DNA from: Nostoc sp. FACHB-152
Lineage (GTDB): Bacteria > Cyanobacteriota > Cyanobacteriia > Cyanobacteriales > Nostocaceae
Assembly: GCF_014697475.1 (NCBI RefSeq)
Contig: NZ_JACJRV010000033.1
Location: 1-64,000 of the forward strand
Reading direction: 5' to 3'
DNA length: 64,000 nucleotides
This document shows positions 27,701 to 35,810 of the stretch, piece by piece. The notes beneath the pieces are model-generated. The model was given only the letters and a program-made list of their open reading frames with translations. It ran no database searches and was not told the origin of the DNA. The first letter of the stretch is position 1. Every line of letters begins with the position of its first letter. The translations under genes were made by a program, and so were the position numbers.

Positions 27701-29953
27701 ATGAATGTAATTGTCTCCATTTCAAACCTCAATCCCTTCCGCAAAAAAACACCACCGCCAGACTTAGGAACAGCACAAAGTCAAATTCCCTCGCGTGTAA
27801 AAACTCCTACTGTTTTGCAAATGGAAGCCGTGGAATGCGGTGCGGCAGCTTTAGGAATTATTTTGGCGTACTATCGCAAAATTGTACCCCTAGCAGAACT
27901 GCGGCAAAGTTGCGGTATTTCTCGTGATGGTAGCAAAGCTTCTAACATGATTAAAGCTGCCAGAACCTATGGAATGCAGGCTAAAGGTTTTAAAAAGCAA
28001 TTAGAGCAATTAAAAACACTCCGTCCGCCATATATTGTCTTTTGGAATTTCAACCATTTTTTAGTAGTCGAGGGATTTAAAAAAGATTGGGTTTACCTGA
28101 ATGACCCAGCCGCAGGGCCAAGACGAGTTTCTTACCAAGAATTTGATGAAGCCTACACAGGAGTTGTTCTGGTCATGGAACCAGGAGTAGAATTTCAACG
28201 CGGAGGCCGGAAACCTAGCTTAATTGGCTCCTTGCTTGACAGGTTACAGAGTTCTTGGGGAGCCATCCTCTATTGTTTACTCGCAGGATTTTTTCTAGTT
28301 ATTCCTGGGTTAGTTTTACCAGTATTCAACCAGATTTTTGTCGATAAAGTTCTTATTGAAAATCGTACAGATTGGTTACGTCCACTAATTTTAGGAATGA
28401 TAATTACTGTAATTATTCAAGGATTATTAACACTATTGCAAAGACGGTTTTTAAGAAAATTAAATATTAAGTTATCAGTAGAAATGTCAAGCCAATTCAT
28501 CTACCACATATTGCGCTTGCCAGTACAATTTTATGCTCAAAGATTTGCCGGAGAAATTAGCAGTCGGATTAATATCAATACTAAAGTGGCAGAAGTTTTA
28601 TCAGGCCAATTAGCTAGGACAGTAATTGATACAGTAATGGTAGTATTTTATGCCATAGTCATGCTTACTTATGATGGCGTACTAACTGCAATTAGTGTTT
28701 GTTTTGTAGCAATTAATATGCTGACATTACAGTGGGTTTCGCGCCAGCGCACAGATCTATATATGCGAACCATACAAGACCGGGGTAAAGTTGCAGGTAC
28801 AGAAATTGCTGCTCTCCAAAGCATGGAAACGCTCAAAGCATCAGCCTTAGAGTCTGATTTTTTCTCCCGGTGGTCTGGTTACTACACAAAAATGATTAAT
28901 GGTCAGCAGGAACTAGGAATCACTAATCAAATATTAGGAGTTTTACCGCCATTTTTGACTAGTTTAAGCTCATTATTAATTTTAGCGATCGGTGGGCTGC
29001 GGGTAATGGATGGACATCTCAGCATTGGGATGTTAGTTGCATTTCAAAGTTTAATGAATAGTTTTCTAACTCCAGTCAATTCTTTAGTTAATTTTGGCAG
29101 TACCCTACAAGAACTAGAGGGTGATTTGAATCGGTTGGATGATGTGTTGCGGAACCCAACTGATCCAGAATTAGACAGTCAAAAGAGACATATCAAGCCA
29201 CTACAGTATGCTTCATCCTGCCAACTCCGGGGATGCGTAGAATTCCAAAATGTCACCTTTGGTTATTCGCGGACGGATGAGCCTTTAATTAAAGACCTGA
29301 GTTTTCAACTACAACCAGGACAAAGAGTTGCGCTTGTTGGTGGTAGCGGTTCAGGTAAATCAACAGTGGCTAAATTGTTAGCCGGACTGTATCAACCTTG
29401 GTCGGGGGTAATTCTTTTTGATGGTATTCCCAGAGAAGAAATTCCCCGGTCGGTAATGTCTAATTCTCTAGCAATGGTAGAACAAGAGATTTTTTTATAT
29501 GCTGGCACTGTCAGAGATAATTTAACTTTGTGGGATGATACAATACTTAATTCTCAATTAGTACGAGCTTGTAAAGATGCTGTCATTCATGAAGTGATTA
29601 TAGCTTTACCTGGAGGGTACGATAGCAACTTGCTTGAGGGCGCAGCTAATTTAAGCGGAGGACAACGCCAACGTTTGGAAATTGCTCGTGCATTGGTCAA
29701 TGATCCCACAATTTTAGTTATGGATGAAGCAACCAGTGCTTTAGATGCAGAGACAGAAAAAATCATTGACCGAAATCTGCGCTATCGGGGATGTTCTGCC
29801 ATTATTGTGGCTCACCGCTTAAGTACTATCCGCGACTGTGATGAAATCATTGTTTTAGAAAAAGGTAAGGTAGTACAGCGAGGTATTCATCAAGAGATGT
29901 TACAGAATGATAGTCCCTATGCAAAATTAATTCAATTAGAGCAGACGAGTTAA
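27701..29953 (+). CDS. NHLP-type C39 peptidase/permease/ATPase exporter
   Basis: This 750-residue transporter cleaves and exports leader peptides. The C39 peptidase (about residues 35-165) has the catalytic Cys46 in QMEAVECGAA, His119 in NFNHFLVV and Asp135 in YLNDPAAGP, so it appears active. A six-helix permease spans about 185-460. The ATPase domain has Walker A VGGSGSGKST near residue 546, signature NLSGGQRQRLE, and Walker B LVMDEATSALD. The type is the peptidase-containing subunit of NHLP bacteriocin systems, which cut after a double-glycine-like motif in a Nif11- or nitrile-hydratase-like leader. It is the third gene of the plus-strand half. No cognate precursor is recognisable in the window. 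Confidence 0.92.
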   Translation: MNVIVSISNLNPFRKKTPPPDLGTAQSQIPSRVKTPTVLQMEAVECGAAALGIILAYYRKIVPLAELRQSCGISRDGSKASNMIKAARTYGMQAKGFKKQLEQLKTLRPPYIVFWNFNHFLVVEGFKKDWVYLNDPAAGPRRVSYQEFDEAYTGVVLVMEPGVEFQRGGRKPSLIGSLLDRLQSSWGAILYCLLAGFFLVIPGLVLPVFNQIFVDKVLIENRTDWLRPLILGMIITVIIQGLLTLLQRRFLRKLNIKLSVEMSSQFIYHILRLPVQFYAQRFAGEISSRININTKVAEVLSGQLARTVIDTVMVVFYAIVMLTYDGVLTAISVCFVAINMLTLQWVSRQRTDLYMRTIQDRGKVAGTEIAALQSMETLKASALESDFFSRWSGYYTKMINGQQELGITNQILGVLPPFLTSLSSLLILAIGGLRVMDGHLSIGMLVAFQSLMNSFLTPVNSLVNFGSTLQELEGDLNRLDDVLRNPTDPELDSQKRHIKPLQYASSCQLRGCVEFQNVTFGYSRTDEPLIKDLSFQLQPGQRVALVGGSGSGKSTVAKLLAGLYQPWSGVILFDGIPREEIPRSVMSNSLAMVEQEIFLYAGTVRDNLTLWDDTILNSQLVRACKDAVIHEVIIALPGGYDSNLLEGAANLSGGQRQRLEIARALVNDPTILVMDEATSALDAETEKIIDRNLRYRGCSAIIVAHRLSTIRDCDEIIVLEKGKVVQRGIHQEMLQNDSPYAKLIQLEQTS

Positions 29954-29973
29954 CATGATGCGGCCGCCCTGCT

Positions 29974-30073
29974 ACTTTAACACTGCTTCATTCTCCACCA
30001 AAATTTCAGTAAATTTATTGGCAACCCCGTGAAGCAATAATCCCCGAATTTCAAATTCGGGGAGTGTTAAAGT
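29974..30073. repeat. Palindromic element with internal hairpin, possible bidirectional terminator
   Basis: Outer arms ACTTTAACACT (29974-29984) and AGTGTTAAAGT (30063-30073) are perfect 11-base inverted repeats. Next to the right arm is a strong hairpin: CCCCGAATTT (30042-30051), one base, then AAATTCGGGG (30053-30062). The element lies between two convergent genes, where it could terminate both transcripts. The matching ends also fit a small mobile palindromic element. There is no long U-tract on either strand, so standard termination is uncertain. Confidence 0.6.
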
Positions 30074-30103
30074 CTTTCCTATTCCTCACCTGAAAGTGCA
30101 AGT

Positions 30104-31831
30104 CTAAGCCACCACCTCGTAAGGCAGCATCATCTCGTTGTCTTCGTGACTGATCATGTGGCAGTGCCATACGTAGCGTCCGGTGAACGAGTTGCCAAAG
30201 GGCAGGTTCGGCGCGGCTTGGGCGCCGAAGGGGACGATAAGACGAGTGACTTCGCCTGGGTAGACTAAAACTGTATCCTTCCAGCCTGCCTCATTCGGTG
30301 CAGGTAGTCTTGCAGGCCCGATCGCAAATGGTGCGGGGTCTGGTGGTGGGTAGTTAGCTGGTACCGTTGACCCGCCTGGTGGTGTATGATGCATACGTAC
30401 TTTACGAGGGCCAGTAGCAAAGTATGCCCTCAGATACTGAGCCGTATCAAGCTTTTGCCGATTGAGAATCTGGAAAAAGACTAGATGCAGATGTATTGGG
30501 TGGGCAACTGGTTGCAGATTAATGATGTTCCATTGCTCCACAGTGTCTACCTTGGGGCGTTCCCTTAGTTCTGGATATTGCTCGGCCTCATCCCAATAGA
30601 CGTAGTTTTGTAACACCACCACCAGCTTATTTTCAATTATGGTTTCTACTAGTGTCAAGAATCGCTGCCGCACGGGTGGAATAGCAATCGGCTTGATTAA
30701 TGGTTTATGCAGTCGTAGTTTCTGAGGAATGACTTTAGGAGCAGCAGCACCCGCGTTCACCGTGAACTGCATAATTTCTGGCAGGGGTGGTTGTGGAAAG
30801 AAGTTGCCTCGCCCAAACGGAAACGGTGACACAGCATCATTTTGGATGACGATTTTTTCTCCTGGTAGGTTCTTAGAGAAGTCAATCAATACATCAGCCC
30901 GCTCGCCTGGAGAGAGCAGCAGGCTGGACAATGGCACCGGAGCGTTGAGCATTCCCCCATCAGTACCAATTTGAATGATTGGCTGTTTCGACGACAGCTT
31001 GAGGTTGTAGGTTCGATCGCTTGAACCATTGACAATCCGGAATCGGTACAATGTACGGTCAACCTTGAGGTTTGGCCATGCTTTGCCGTTGACAGTAGCA
31101 ACATCACCAATCAATTCCGATTCCCAGCCTTTGGGATGGTATATTGAGCCATCGGGGTTGAATTTCCGGTCTTGTAACACCAGAGGTATCTCATAAGGCT
31201 CGCCAGAAGGGAGATTGAGCGGCCCATTACCACCTATGGGATCGTCGATGTCTCTGATTAGGTAGACTCCAGCAAGCCCGGCCAGAACGTTCAGCCCAGT
31301 GATACCGAGCGCATGGTCGTGATACCACAATGTCGATGCTTCTTGATTGTTGTTGAAGTTGTATACGTAGGTTTGTCCCGGTGTAAACGTGTCTGTTGGG
31401 TAACCGTCACTTTGTGGTTCGGTGTTGCTGCCGTGCAGGTGCAACGACATCCGTGGGTTGGTGGCATCGGAAGCAAGTACACCATGCAACGTTGTGTCAA
31501 GCCCCACCATCAGAGGGTGATTTCCCACGTTATTAGCCACGGTGAGCTTAAGCGGTACCCCACGCGTGACCTCGATAGTAGGGCCGAGGTAAGAAGCACC
31601 ACCGTAGCCCCATGTGGCTCCTGCCCCTAAACTGCTGTGGAATGAGTGTGTACTTGGGGCGATCGCTAATATACTCGGTGGTGAACCCGCGAACGGAGTC
31701 GGCAAAGACTCGGTAAATTTAGTTATCGGTGGCGAGGCTGCATAAGTTCTCTTTGATTGGAACATCGTAGGAATGAGGACTCCTGCTCCCAACCCAGCAC
31801 TCGCTGCTATAAAGTGTCTTCTACTTAACAT
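30104..31831 (-). CDS. Multicopper oxidase (CotA/bilirubin-oxidase-like), Tat-exported
   Basis: This is a three-cupredoxin multicopper oxidase. The N-terminus begins MLSRRHFIAASAGLGAG, a twin-arginine signal, so the folded enzyme is exported. Copper ligands are seen in HLHGSN and WYHDHALG (type 2/3), HPIHLHLVFF (type 1 and 3), and WHCHMISHEDNEMM near residues 553-566. That last motif supplies the T1 cysteine, the histidine pair and a methionine axial ligand. The spacing is typical of bacterial CotA or bilirubin oxidase types. It would oxidise phenols, bilins or metal ions with oxygen; the substrate is unknown. It is the last gene of a leftward set with a PPC-like protein and an MFS transporter. 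Confidence 0.93.
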   Translation of the reverse strand: MLSRRHFIAASAGLGAGVLIPTMFQSKRTYAASPPITKFTESLPTPFAGSPPSILAIAPSTHSFHSSLGAGATWGYGGASYLGPTIEVTRGVPLKLTVANNVGNHPLMVGLDTTLHGVLASDATNPRMSLHLHGSNTEPQSDGYPTDTFTPGQTYVYNFNNNQEASTLWYHDHALGITGLNVLAGLAGVYLIRDIDDPIGGNGPLNLPSGEPYEIPLVLQDRKFNPDGSIYHPKGWESELIGDVATVNGKAWPNLKVDRTLYRFRIVNGSSDRTYNLKLSSKQPIIQIGTDGGMLNAPVPLSSLLLSPGERADVLIDFSKNLPGEKIVIQNDAVSPFPFGRGNFFPQPPLPEIMQFTVNAGAAAPKVIPQKLRLHKPLIKPIAIPPVRQRFLTLVETIIENKLVVVLQNYVYWDEAEQYPELRERPKVDTVEQWNIINLQPVAHPIHLHLVFFQILNRQKLDTAQYLRAYFATGPRKVRMHHTPPGGSTVPANYPPPDPAPFAIGPARLPAPNEAGWKDTVLVYPGEVTRLIVPFGAQAAPNLPFGNSFTGRYVWHCHMISHEDNEMMLPYEVVA

Positions 31832-31897
31832 TGCTATTTTATCTCTCAGTGTGTAAGTAAAACCTGCGCGTTGTTCTGTCGTTGCTGGAATCTACGC

Positions 31898-32956
31898 CTA
31901 AATCACCAAATTGTTTCCAGAGGTGAGAGTCACATTGTCAACCAATAATCCAGAATCAATAGTGCGATCGCCCACATCTACAACTCCGATTCCTAAAGAG
32001 TATTGTCCGGTGGTCGGTATTGTAAAAGAAAAAGTTTGAAAGCCAGTTTCTTGGCTAAATGGTGTTACGGAAGTCATTAATAATGGGGATGTCGCATTAG
32101 CCAAAGCCGACACAGAATTGATAGAGACGAAAGCGAAATCATTAAAAATGCCTGGAAGTTGCGGAATATCAATATTATGAAGAAAATTCCAATCGAAACT
32201 TAAGATGTCTCCAGCCTTTGCCGTGAATGCTTGTCGAATAGCGGAACCTTCAGTAGCTTCATTAATACCAGTACTTTGTTTAGCAATCTGATCGAGGCTT
32301 CCAGAGTCTAACCCTAAAAATTCTTCTAAAATGGAGTCAGCAAATGTGGCTCCTCCAGTTGACAACAAAGCCTCGAAACTTCCCTCGGTGGGACTGCTAC
32401 CAAATGTTGATGTCTGAATACTCGATTCACCTAGTTTTGTCCAGCCAGCGAAATTACCAGTTTCAAAACCACCGTTCAGGAGTGTTGAATTGGTAGACGC
32501 AGTAGGTAAAGTAAAAGTCTTTAATGAAAGTGTATATTGACCCGATTCAAAATGGTCACCAGTAAGGTTATTGTCCCTCAAACCAGTCACGGCAAAATCC
32601 AGATTCCCACTTGCTGGTACTATTCCTGTGAGTACTGGTAGAACACTTCTGTCAGATTGGTCATCGTTGAACGCTTGGATATTACCAGAGTCATTAACCC
32701 ATCCCAGAAGTGGGTCAAATCTGTTGGAATTTACCTGTGCAATAAATAAATCTCCAGCTTGAAGATGTGAAAATTTAAAAAAGTCAACGTCGTTATTTTC
32801 AATCCTGCCATTTACATTTTTGATATTACATGGGATCAATTGGCTCTGCTCGAAAGAATTATTCGGTTCCTGATCAAATACTTTTGAAAGCAAACTTTTG
32901 AGAGATTCTGATGAGGTGCTGCCAGTCAAGGCTAAGATTTTGGATGTGATTGTCAT
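31898..32956 (-). CDS. Protein with PPC-like and carbohydrate-binding-like domains
   Basis: The first half (about residues 28-155) resembles a bacterial pre-peptidase C-terminal (PPC) beta-sandwich: DQEPNNSFEQSQ, NDVDFFKFSHLQAGDLFIAQ, and a closing GQYTLSL. The second half (about 160-350) begins NGGFETGNFAGWTK, a motif common in secreted proteins with a galactose-binding or jelly-roll fold. It ends LLVDNVTL, the usual last strand of that fold. Such domains are normally extracellular, yet there is no obvious N-terminal signal peptide, so the export route is unclear. A binding or structural role is likely. It lies 66 bases before the multicopper oxidase and 39 bases after the transporter gene, so the three are probably co-transcribed. 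Confidence 0.65.
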   Translation of the reverse strand: MTITSKILALTGSTSSESLKSLLSKVFDQEPNNSFEQSQLIPCNIKNVNGRIENNDVDFFKFSHLQAGDLFIAQVNSNRFDPLLGWVNDSGNIQAFNDDQSDRSVLPVLTGIVPASGNLDFAVTGLRDNNLTGDHFESGQYTLSLKTFTLPTASTNSTLLNGGFETGNFAGWTKLGESSIQTSTFGSSPTEGSFEALLSTGGATFADSILEEFLGLDSGSLDQIAKQSTGINEATEGSAIRQAFTAKAGDILSFDWNFLHNIDIPQLPGIFNDFAFVSINSVSALANATSPLLMTSVTPFSQETGFQTFSFTIPTTGQYSLGIGVVDVGDRTIDSGLLVDNVTLTSGNNLVI

Positions 32957-32995
32957 AAATGCTTTGTCCTAATATGGGAATTATATTTAGTAGCC

Positions 32996-34207
32996 TTAGG
33001 TGGGAGTAGTTGACTCCATGCAATTGCAACGCCTAAATACCAAAAGCGTGGCAATTGCAAAAATTGCACCTGCATAAAAAACACTACTGATTCCCCAGAT
33101 TCCAAAAATTGCCCCCATTAATAGAGGCCCCAAAGTTTGGCCAAATCCTAGAAATGTCCCGTTGATTGACATAACCGCAGCTAAATATTCCTTGGGTGTC
33201 AACTCTGCTAACAAAGTTTGAATACTAGGAAAGCCAATGCCAAGGCCTAGCCCAAAAATCATTGTCGGGATTAATAATAGCCAAAGGCTGTGAATCAAGG
33301 GAACTATTACTAAAGCTACAGCAAAGAGAAGAAATGAAAATTTGATTAAATCTCTTTTTGAAAATTTCCTTGCCAACCTTCCAAATTGTGATGAAGTGAG
33401 CGTAATTGTGGCAGACATACTTGAGAGAATAATGCCAATAGTCAAAGCCGACACATTAAATGAATTGCTGATGAGAATTGGGATATAAGTTATATAAGCA
33501 CCATAAAGGAGCATGAAAGTTGCAACCGTACTCACAAACAGCCCCAAAAATTGCCGATTCTTAAAATTGCCTAGTGCATTTCTGAGATACTCTGTAAACT
33601 TCTGCTTACTTTTCGGTTCAGGACTTTTGAGCGAGAATAACACAAGCAGTCCTATAGGAATGGCCAATGCGGGAAGCATAAACGGATAATGCCACCCGAA
33701 TACTGCGATCGCTCCACCAATCGTTGGATAACTTGCCGTACCTATACTACCTACACTGGCGTTATAACCCATAGCATTGGTGCGCTCTTTACCTGAATAA
33801 ATATCGCCAATCAGGGTTACATTGAGGGAGTTTAAGGAAGCCGCACCAATTCCTTGGAGAAAACGTAATACTAATAATAAGTTGAAATCATGAGCAAACC
33901 CGCATCCTACTCCGGCAATCCCAAATAGCATGAGCGAGGGAACAAGTATTTTTTTTCTACCAAATCTATCTGCAAGAACACCCAGAATAGGCGTTAATAC
34001 AATACTAGGAAACGTAAATACTGTGATTAGTAGCCCAATTTCTTGAGGTGATACATTCAGTTCTTTAGCTATCTTTGGAAAAACCGGATTAATACTGGAA
34101 ACTCCTAGAACACCCATCAAAGTAATGCCAAAAATAATTAGAAGATTTTTATCTAAATAGACTGGCTTACGGCTCTTACCTCCAGTGATTTCTGCGGCTG
34201 AATTCAT
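32996..34207 (-). CDS. Major facilitator superfamily transporter (DHA1-like)
   Basis: This is a 403-residue membrane protein with about 12 helices in two halves. The cytoplasmic loop between helices 2 and 3 has the MFS motif A (GVLADRFGRKK), and helix 5 holds the antiporter-like motif (SVGSIGTASYPTIGGAI). These point to a proton-driven drug or metabolite efflux pump of the DHA1 group, but the substrate is unknown. It heads the set with the PPC-like protein and the multicopper oxidase. A shared role in exporting or detoxifying an aromatic compound or metal is conceivable but not demonstrated. Confidence 0.85.
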   Translation of the reverse strand: MNSAAEITGGKSRKPVYLDKNLLIIFGITLMGVLGVSSINPVFPKIAKELNVSPQEIGLLITVFTFPSIVLTPILGVLADRFGRKKILVPSLMLFGIAGVGCGFAHDFNLLLVLRFLQGIGAASLNSLNVTLIGDIYSGKERTNAMGYNASVGSIGTASYPTIGGAIAVFGWHYPFMLPALAIPIGLLVLFSLKSPEPKSKQKFTEYLRNALGNFKNRQFLGLFVSTVATFMLLYGAYITYIPILISNSFNVSALTIGIILSSMSATITLTSSQFGRLARKFSKRDLIKFSFLLFAVALVIVPLIHSLWLLLIPTMIFGLGLGIGFPSIQTLLAELTPKEYLAAVMSINGTFLGFGQTLGPLLMGAIFGIWGISSVFYAGAIFAIATLLVFRRCNCMESTTPT

Positions 34208-34295
34208 GATAGTAAACTTCCTTTTTTGATTGGATAAACAAAAAATTGTGGTAAGTATTCAGGAGCCAGAATTCATGTTAATTAAACCAGTATCT

Positions 34296-35690
34296 TTAAG
34301 TAAATTTGATTCCGGCAATAGGTAAACGAACATGAAAGTTTGTGTTTCCTGGCTCTGAAAAGCAGCGAATTTCTCCGTTATGCTGACCCACGACAATTCG
34401 GTAAGAAATCTCCAGGCCTAACCCTGTCCCAACACCAACTTTTTTGGTTGTGAAGAACGGCTCAAAGATGCGGCCTTGAATCTCAGGGGGAATTCCTGAT
34501 CCGTTATCTGCAATTTCTACTAAAACGGAATCTTTCTCCAAGGATGTCCGCACCCAAATTGTGCCTCCCTCGCTCAAGGCATCGATCGCATTATCAATCA
34601 GGTTCGTCCATACTTGATTGAGCGCACTCCCGTTAGCCTGAATGGTTGGTAGTTCAGGATAGTACTCGCGTATGACTTTGACACGGTGCTTTTTGAGCTT
34701 ATGGCTCAAAATTGTTAGTGTGTTTTCAAGACCTTGATGCAAATCTACATTCTGTAGCGCAGACTGATCCATGTATGAGTAAGCCTTGACAGCCTTGACT
34801 AAATCGTATACGCGCTCAATAGCTTGCTCAAGCACGTTTAATACACTTGATACAGTCAGGTTTGCTTCTAGCCAAGACAGCATATCGATGAGTGTATGGC
34901 TAGCAATTTGGTCACCGATTGCTTGTAACTGTTCAGTCTTAATTCCTGCGCCAACCAAGACAGCAGCGAATTTCCACCCATCATTCACACCATGTTCATC
35001 CAGCCAGCTTGCTAGTTCATCTTCATCATCCATCTGAGCTAAGGGATCTGAAGGAAATGGGGTTGCAGCATACTCAATGGCATTGCTTTTTAGCTGCAAA
35101 AGGTATTCTAGTTGAGTCGGTGTCAGGCGTTGCTCGATACACCTCAGAGCGAGGGACTGGAGAACCTGCATCGTATCGCGCAGTTGTAGCGCGGCTCGAT
35201 GTGCTGCTGATGCTGGGTTATTCAATTCATGAGCTAGACCTGCGGCTAGAGTTCCCAAGGCAATTAGCTTTTCATGTTGTTGAGATAACATCCGAAACTC
35301 TTGGACGCGAATTGCCATACAACCAAGGACATTTTTTCTCACACATGGATAGGTCATGAGCATTTGCCAAAAAACGTCCTCTGGTATACAGTACAAGTGA
35401 CTTTTATGTACTGCTTGGCCGCTTCCTAAATGGTGCATACCTGCAAGGATAGGTAATTCACCAAAGAACATCCCGGTTTTAAATCTATCTAGAACTATCT
35501 GTTGGTTACTAAGATCCAGTAAAATCTGTATTTCGCCTTCAAGTAGGACATAGAAATATTCTGGCGGATCTCCTTGCTGGAAAAGGGTTTGTCCTGGCTC
35601 TAACCAGACTTCGGTGCCTTTCGACAACCCTTGAAGCTGATCCTCAGTCAGTTCTTGGAATAAAGAAATGTCGCATAACTTCTCAAGCAT
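34296..35690 (-). CDS. Cyclic-nucleotide-binding sensor histidine kinase
   Basis: This soluble kinase has an N-terminal cyclic-nucleotide-binding barrel (about residues 10-125), including EPGQTLFQQGDPPEYFYVLL and GMFFGELPILAG. A histidine kinase core follows. The phospho-acceptor is His154 in AAGLAHELNNPASA, and between it and the ATPase domain is an unusually long helical insert (about 165-300). The ATPase boxes are NQVWTNLIDNAIDAL, DNGSGIPPEI and GTGLGLEISY. The strict arginine that contacts cyclic-nucleotide phosphate is not obvious, so the ligand is open. It lies after the receiver/thioredoxin-reductase gene on the same strand, with a MITE-like element between them, and probably phosphorylates that receiver. 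Confidence 0.9.
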   Translation of the reverse strand: MLEKLCDISLFQELTEDQLQGLSKGTEVWLEPGQTLFQQGDPPEYFYVLLEGEIQILLDLSNQQIVLDRFKTGMFFGELPILAGMHHLGSGQAVHKSHLYCIPEDVFWQMLMTYPCVRKNVLGCMAIRVQEFRMLSQQHEKLIALGTLAAGLAHELNNPASAAHRAALQLRDTMQVLQSLALRCIEQRLTPTQLEYLLQLKSNAIEYAATPFPSDPLAQMDDEDELASWLDEHGVNDGWKFAAVLVGAGIKTEQLQAIGDQIASHTLIDMLSWLEANLTVSSVLNVLEQAIERVYDLVKAVKAYSYMDQSALQNVDLHQGLENTLTILSHKLKKHRVKVIREYYPELPTIQANGSALNQVWTNLIDNAIDALSEGGTIWVRTSLEKDSVLVEIADNGSGIPPEIQGRIFEPFFTTKKVGVGTGLGLEISYRIVVGQHNGEIRCFSEPGNTNFHVRLPIAGIKFT

Positions 35691-35701
35691 AGAAAGACCT
35701 C

Positions 35702-35801
35702 ATACCAAGTTGCGTTCAAAAATATTAGTTTTGGCAGGCAGGGGGGCAGGGGATCAGGGGAGGTAGAGGGAGAAATACTACGTATGATTGCAATTTGGTA
35801 T
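35702..35801. repeat. 100-base MITE-like element between two signalling genes
   Basis: The ends ATACCAAGTTGC (35702-35713) and GCAATTTGGTAT (35790-35801) are 12-base inverted repeats with one mismatch. The interior is rich in runs of G. The element fills nearly the whole 120-base gap between the receiver/thioredoxin-reductase gene and the kinase gene. It encodes nothing. If transcribed, the ends can pair and could affect expression of the downstream kinase. Confidence 0.6.
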
Positions 35802-35810
35802 TAACTCTTT

